Source of the DNA: Thermodesulfobacterium sp.
Lineage (GTDB): Bacteria > Desulfobacterota > Thermodesulfobacteria > Thermodesulfobacteriales > Thermodesulfobacteriaceae
Length of the DNA: 64,000 nt
Direction of reading: 5' to 3'
NCBI GenBank assembly: GCA_017656385.1
Contig: JACDNX010000001.1
Coordinates: 62,001-126,000, forward strand
Of the stretch, positions 63,849 through 64,000 are shown in pieces. Each line of letters begins with the position of its first letter. Within the stretch, counting starts at the first letter, position 1. The notes below the pieces were generated by a model. The model was not told where the DNA came from, searched no databases, and saw only the letters and a list, made by a program, of their open reading frames with translations. A program made the translations under genes and the position numbers.

Positions 63849-64000
63849 ATGATTACTATAAAAGAACTTAGAAAAAGTTTTGATGGTTTTGAGGTTTTAA
63901 GAGGGGTTAATTTAACTATTCCTGAGAATAAGATCACTTTTATAATGGGGCAGAGTGGAACAGGTAAAAGTGTATTGTTAAAACACATAGTAGGACTCTT
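63849..64000 (+). CDS. mlaF: MlaF-type ABC transporter ATP-binding protein, N-terminal part
   Basis: The reading frame starts at the ATG at 63849 and runs to the window end without a stop, giving about 50 residues. It reads ITIKELRKSFDGFEVLRGVN, then ITFIMGQSGTGKSVLLKH, where GQSGTGKS is the Walker A loop. The Walker A form and location after mlaE identify the MlaF ATPase of the same phospholipid transport system. Confidence 0.9.
   Translation, partial: MITIKELRKSFDGFEVLRGVNLTIPENKITFIMGQSGTGKSVLLKHIVGL

Noticed and set aside
1-64000. CRISPR arrays, insertion sequences and prophage remnants
   Set aside because: No regularly spaced repeats, transposase, integrase or phage structural genes were seen while reading through; the window looks like ordinary chromosomal backbone.

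Overview
The window is AT-rich bacterial DNA, gene-dense and mostly organised in tightly packed operons. Several features point to an anaerobic, flagellated, thermophilic sulfate- or sulfur-metabolising bacterium, most likely of the Thermodesulfobacteriota (Thermodesulfobacterium-like): a proton-pumping complex I operon with no nuoEFG between nuoD and nuoH, sigma-54-dependent flagellar genes, a COG1900 (DUF39) homocysteine biosynthesis protein, and a deltaproteobacteria-like FmdB/DUF1844/ispE/prs/rplY/pth order. The lineage is an inference from gene content and base composition; no 16S rRNA is present. I saw no insertion sequence, prophage, CRISPR array or integrase. No gap between genes exceeds 300 bases.

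Layout. 1-7596 (+): the distal part of a complex I operon, end of nuoD then nuoHIJKLMN. 7708-13169 (+): a hook operon (fliK, flgD and two tandem flgE-type genes) behind a well-formed sigma-54 promoter. 13178-22215 (-): a housekeeping run (fmdB-type, DUF1844, ispE, prs, rplY, pth, psiE-like, guaA, a CTP-dependent lipid kinase-like gene, DUF177, rpmF, plsX, fabH). 22338-24617 (+): an AI-2E exporter, mutM and hup. 24696-27218 (-): an exported protein that looks like a degenerate M1 peptidase joined to a degenerate ChaN-like domain. 27308-28854 (+): purQ-tatC. 28841-39781 (-): a flagellar basal body and export operon (flgB, flgC, fliE-J, motE-like) with two sigma-54 activators and an exported TPR protein upstream. 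39829-42563 (-): a MoxR-type AAA ATPase with an unrecognised 612-residue partner. 42654-46466: an SNF-family transporter (+), a DAACS symporter (-), rmuC (+) and tRNA-Leu(GAG) (+). 46472-53395 (-): CBS/ACT protein, COG1900 protein, secG, dxr, rseP, tsaB and orphan oppB-oppC. 53493-61299 (-): nifU-like, rpoZ, dnaJ, moaC, dksA-like and a double-length uvrA. 61424-64000 (+): ilvD, mlaE and the start of mlaF.

How it fits together. The flagellar genes suggest a regulatory cascade. A sigma-70-type promoter drives a sigma-54 activator without a receiver domain. A candidate sigma-54 promoter precedes the TPR gene and the second activator. A consensus sigma-54 promoter lies inside that second activator's coding region and points at flgB. 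Another sits in front of fliK. Three sigma-70 promoters end at or within one nucleotide of the start codon, which implies leaderless mRNAs in this genome. The observations most worth following are the AAA/612-residue module, the four-ATPase UvrA, the exported double pseudoenzyme candidate and the intragenic sigma-54 promoter.
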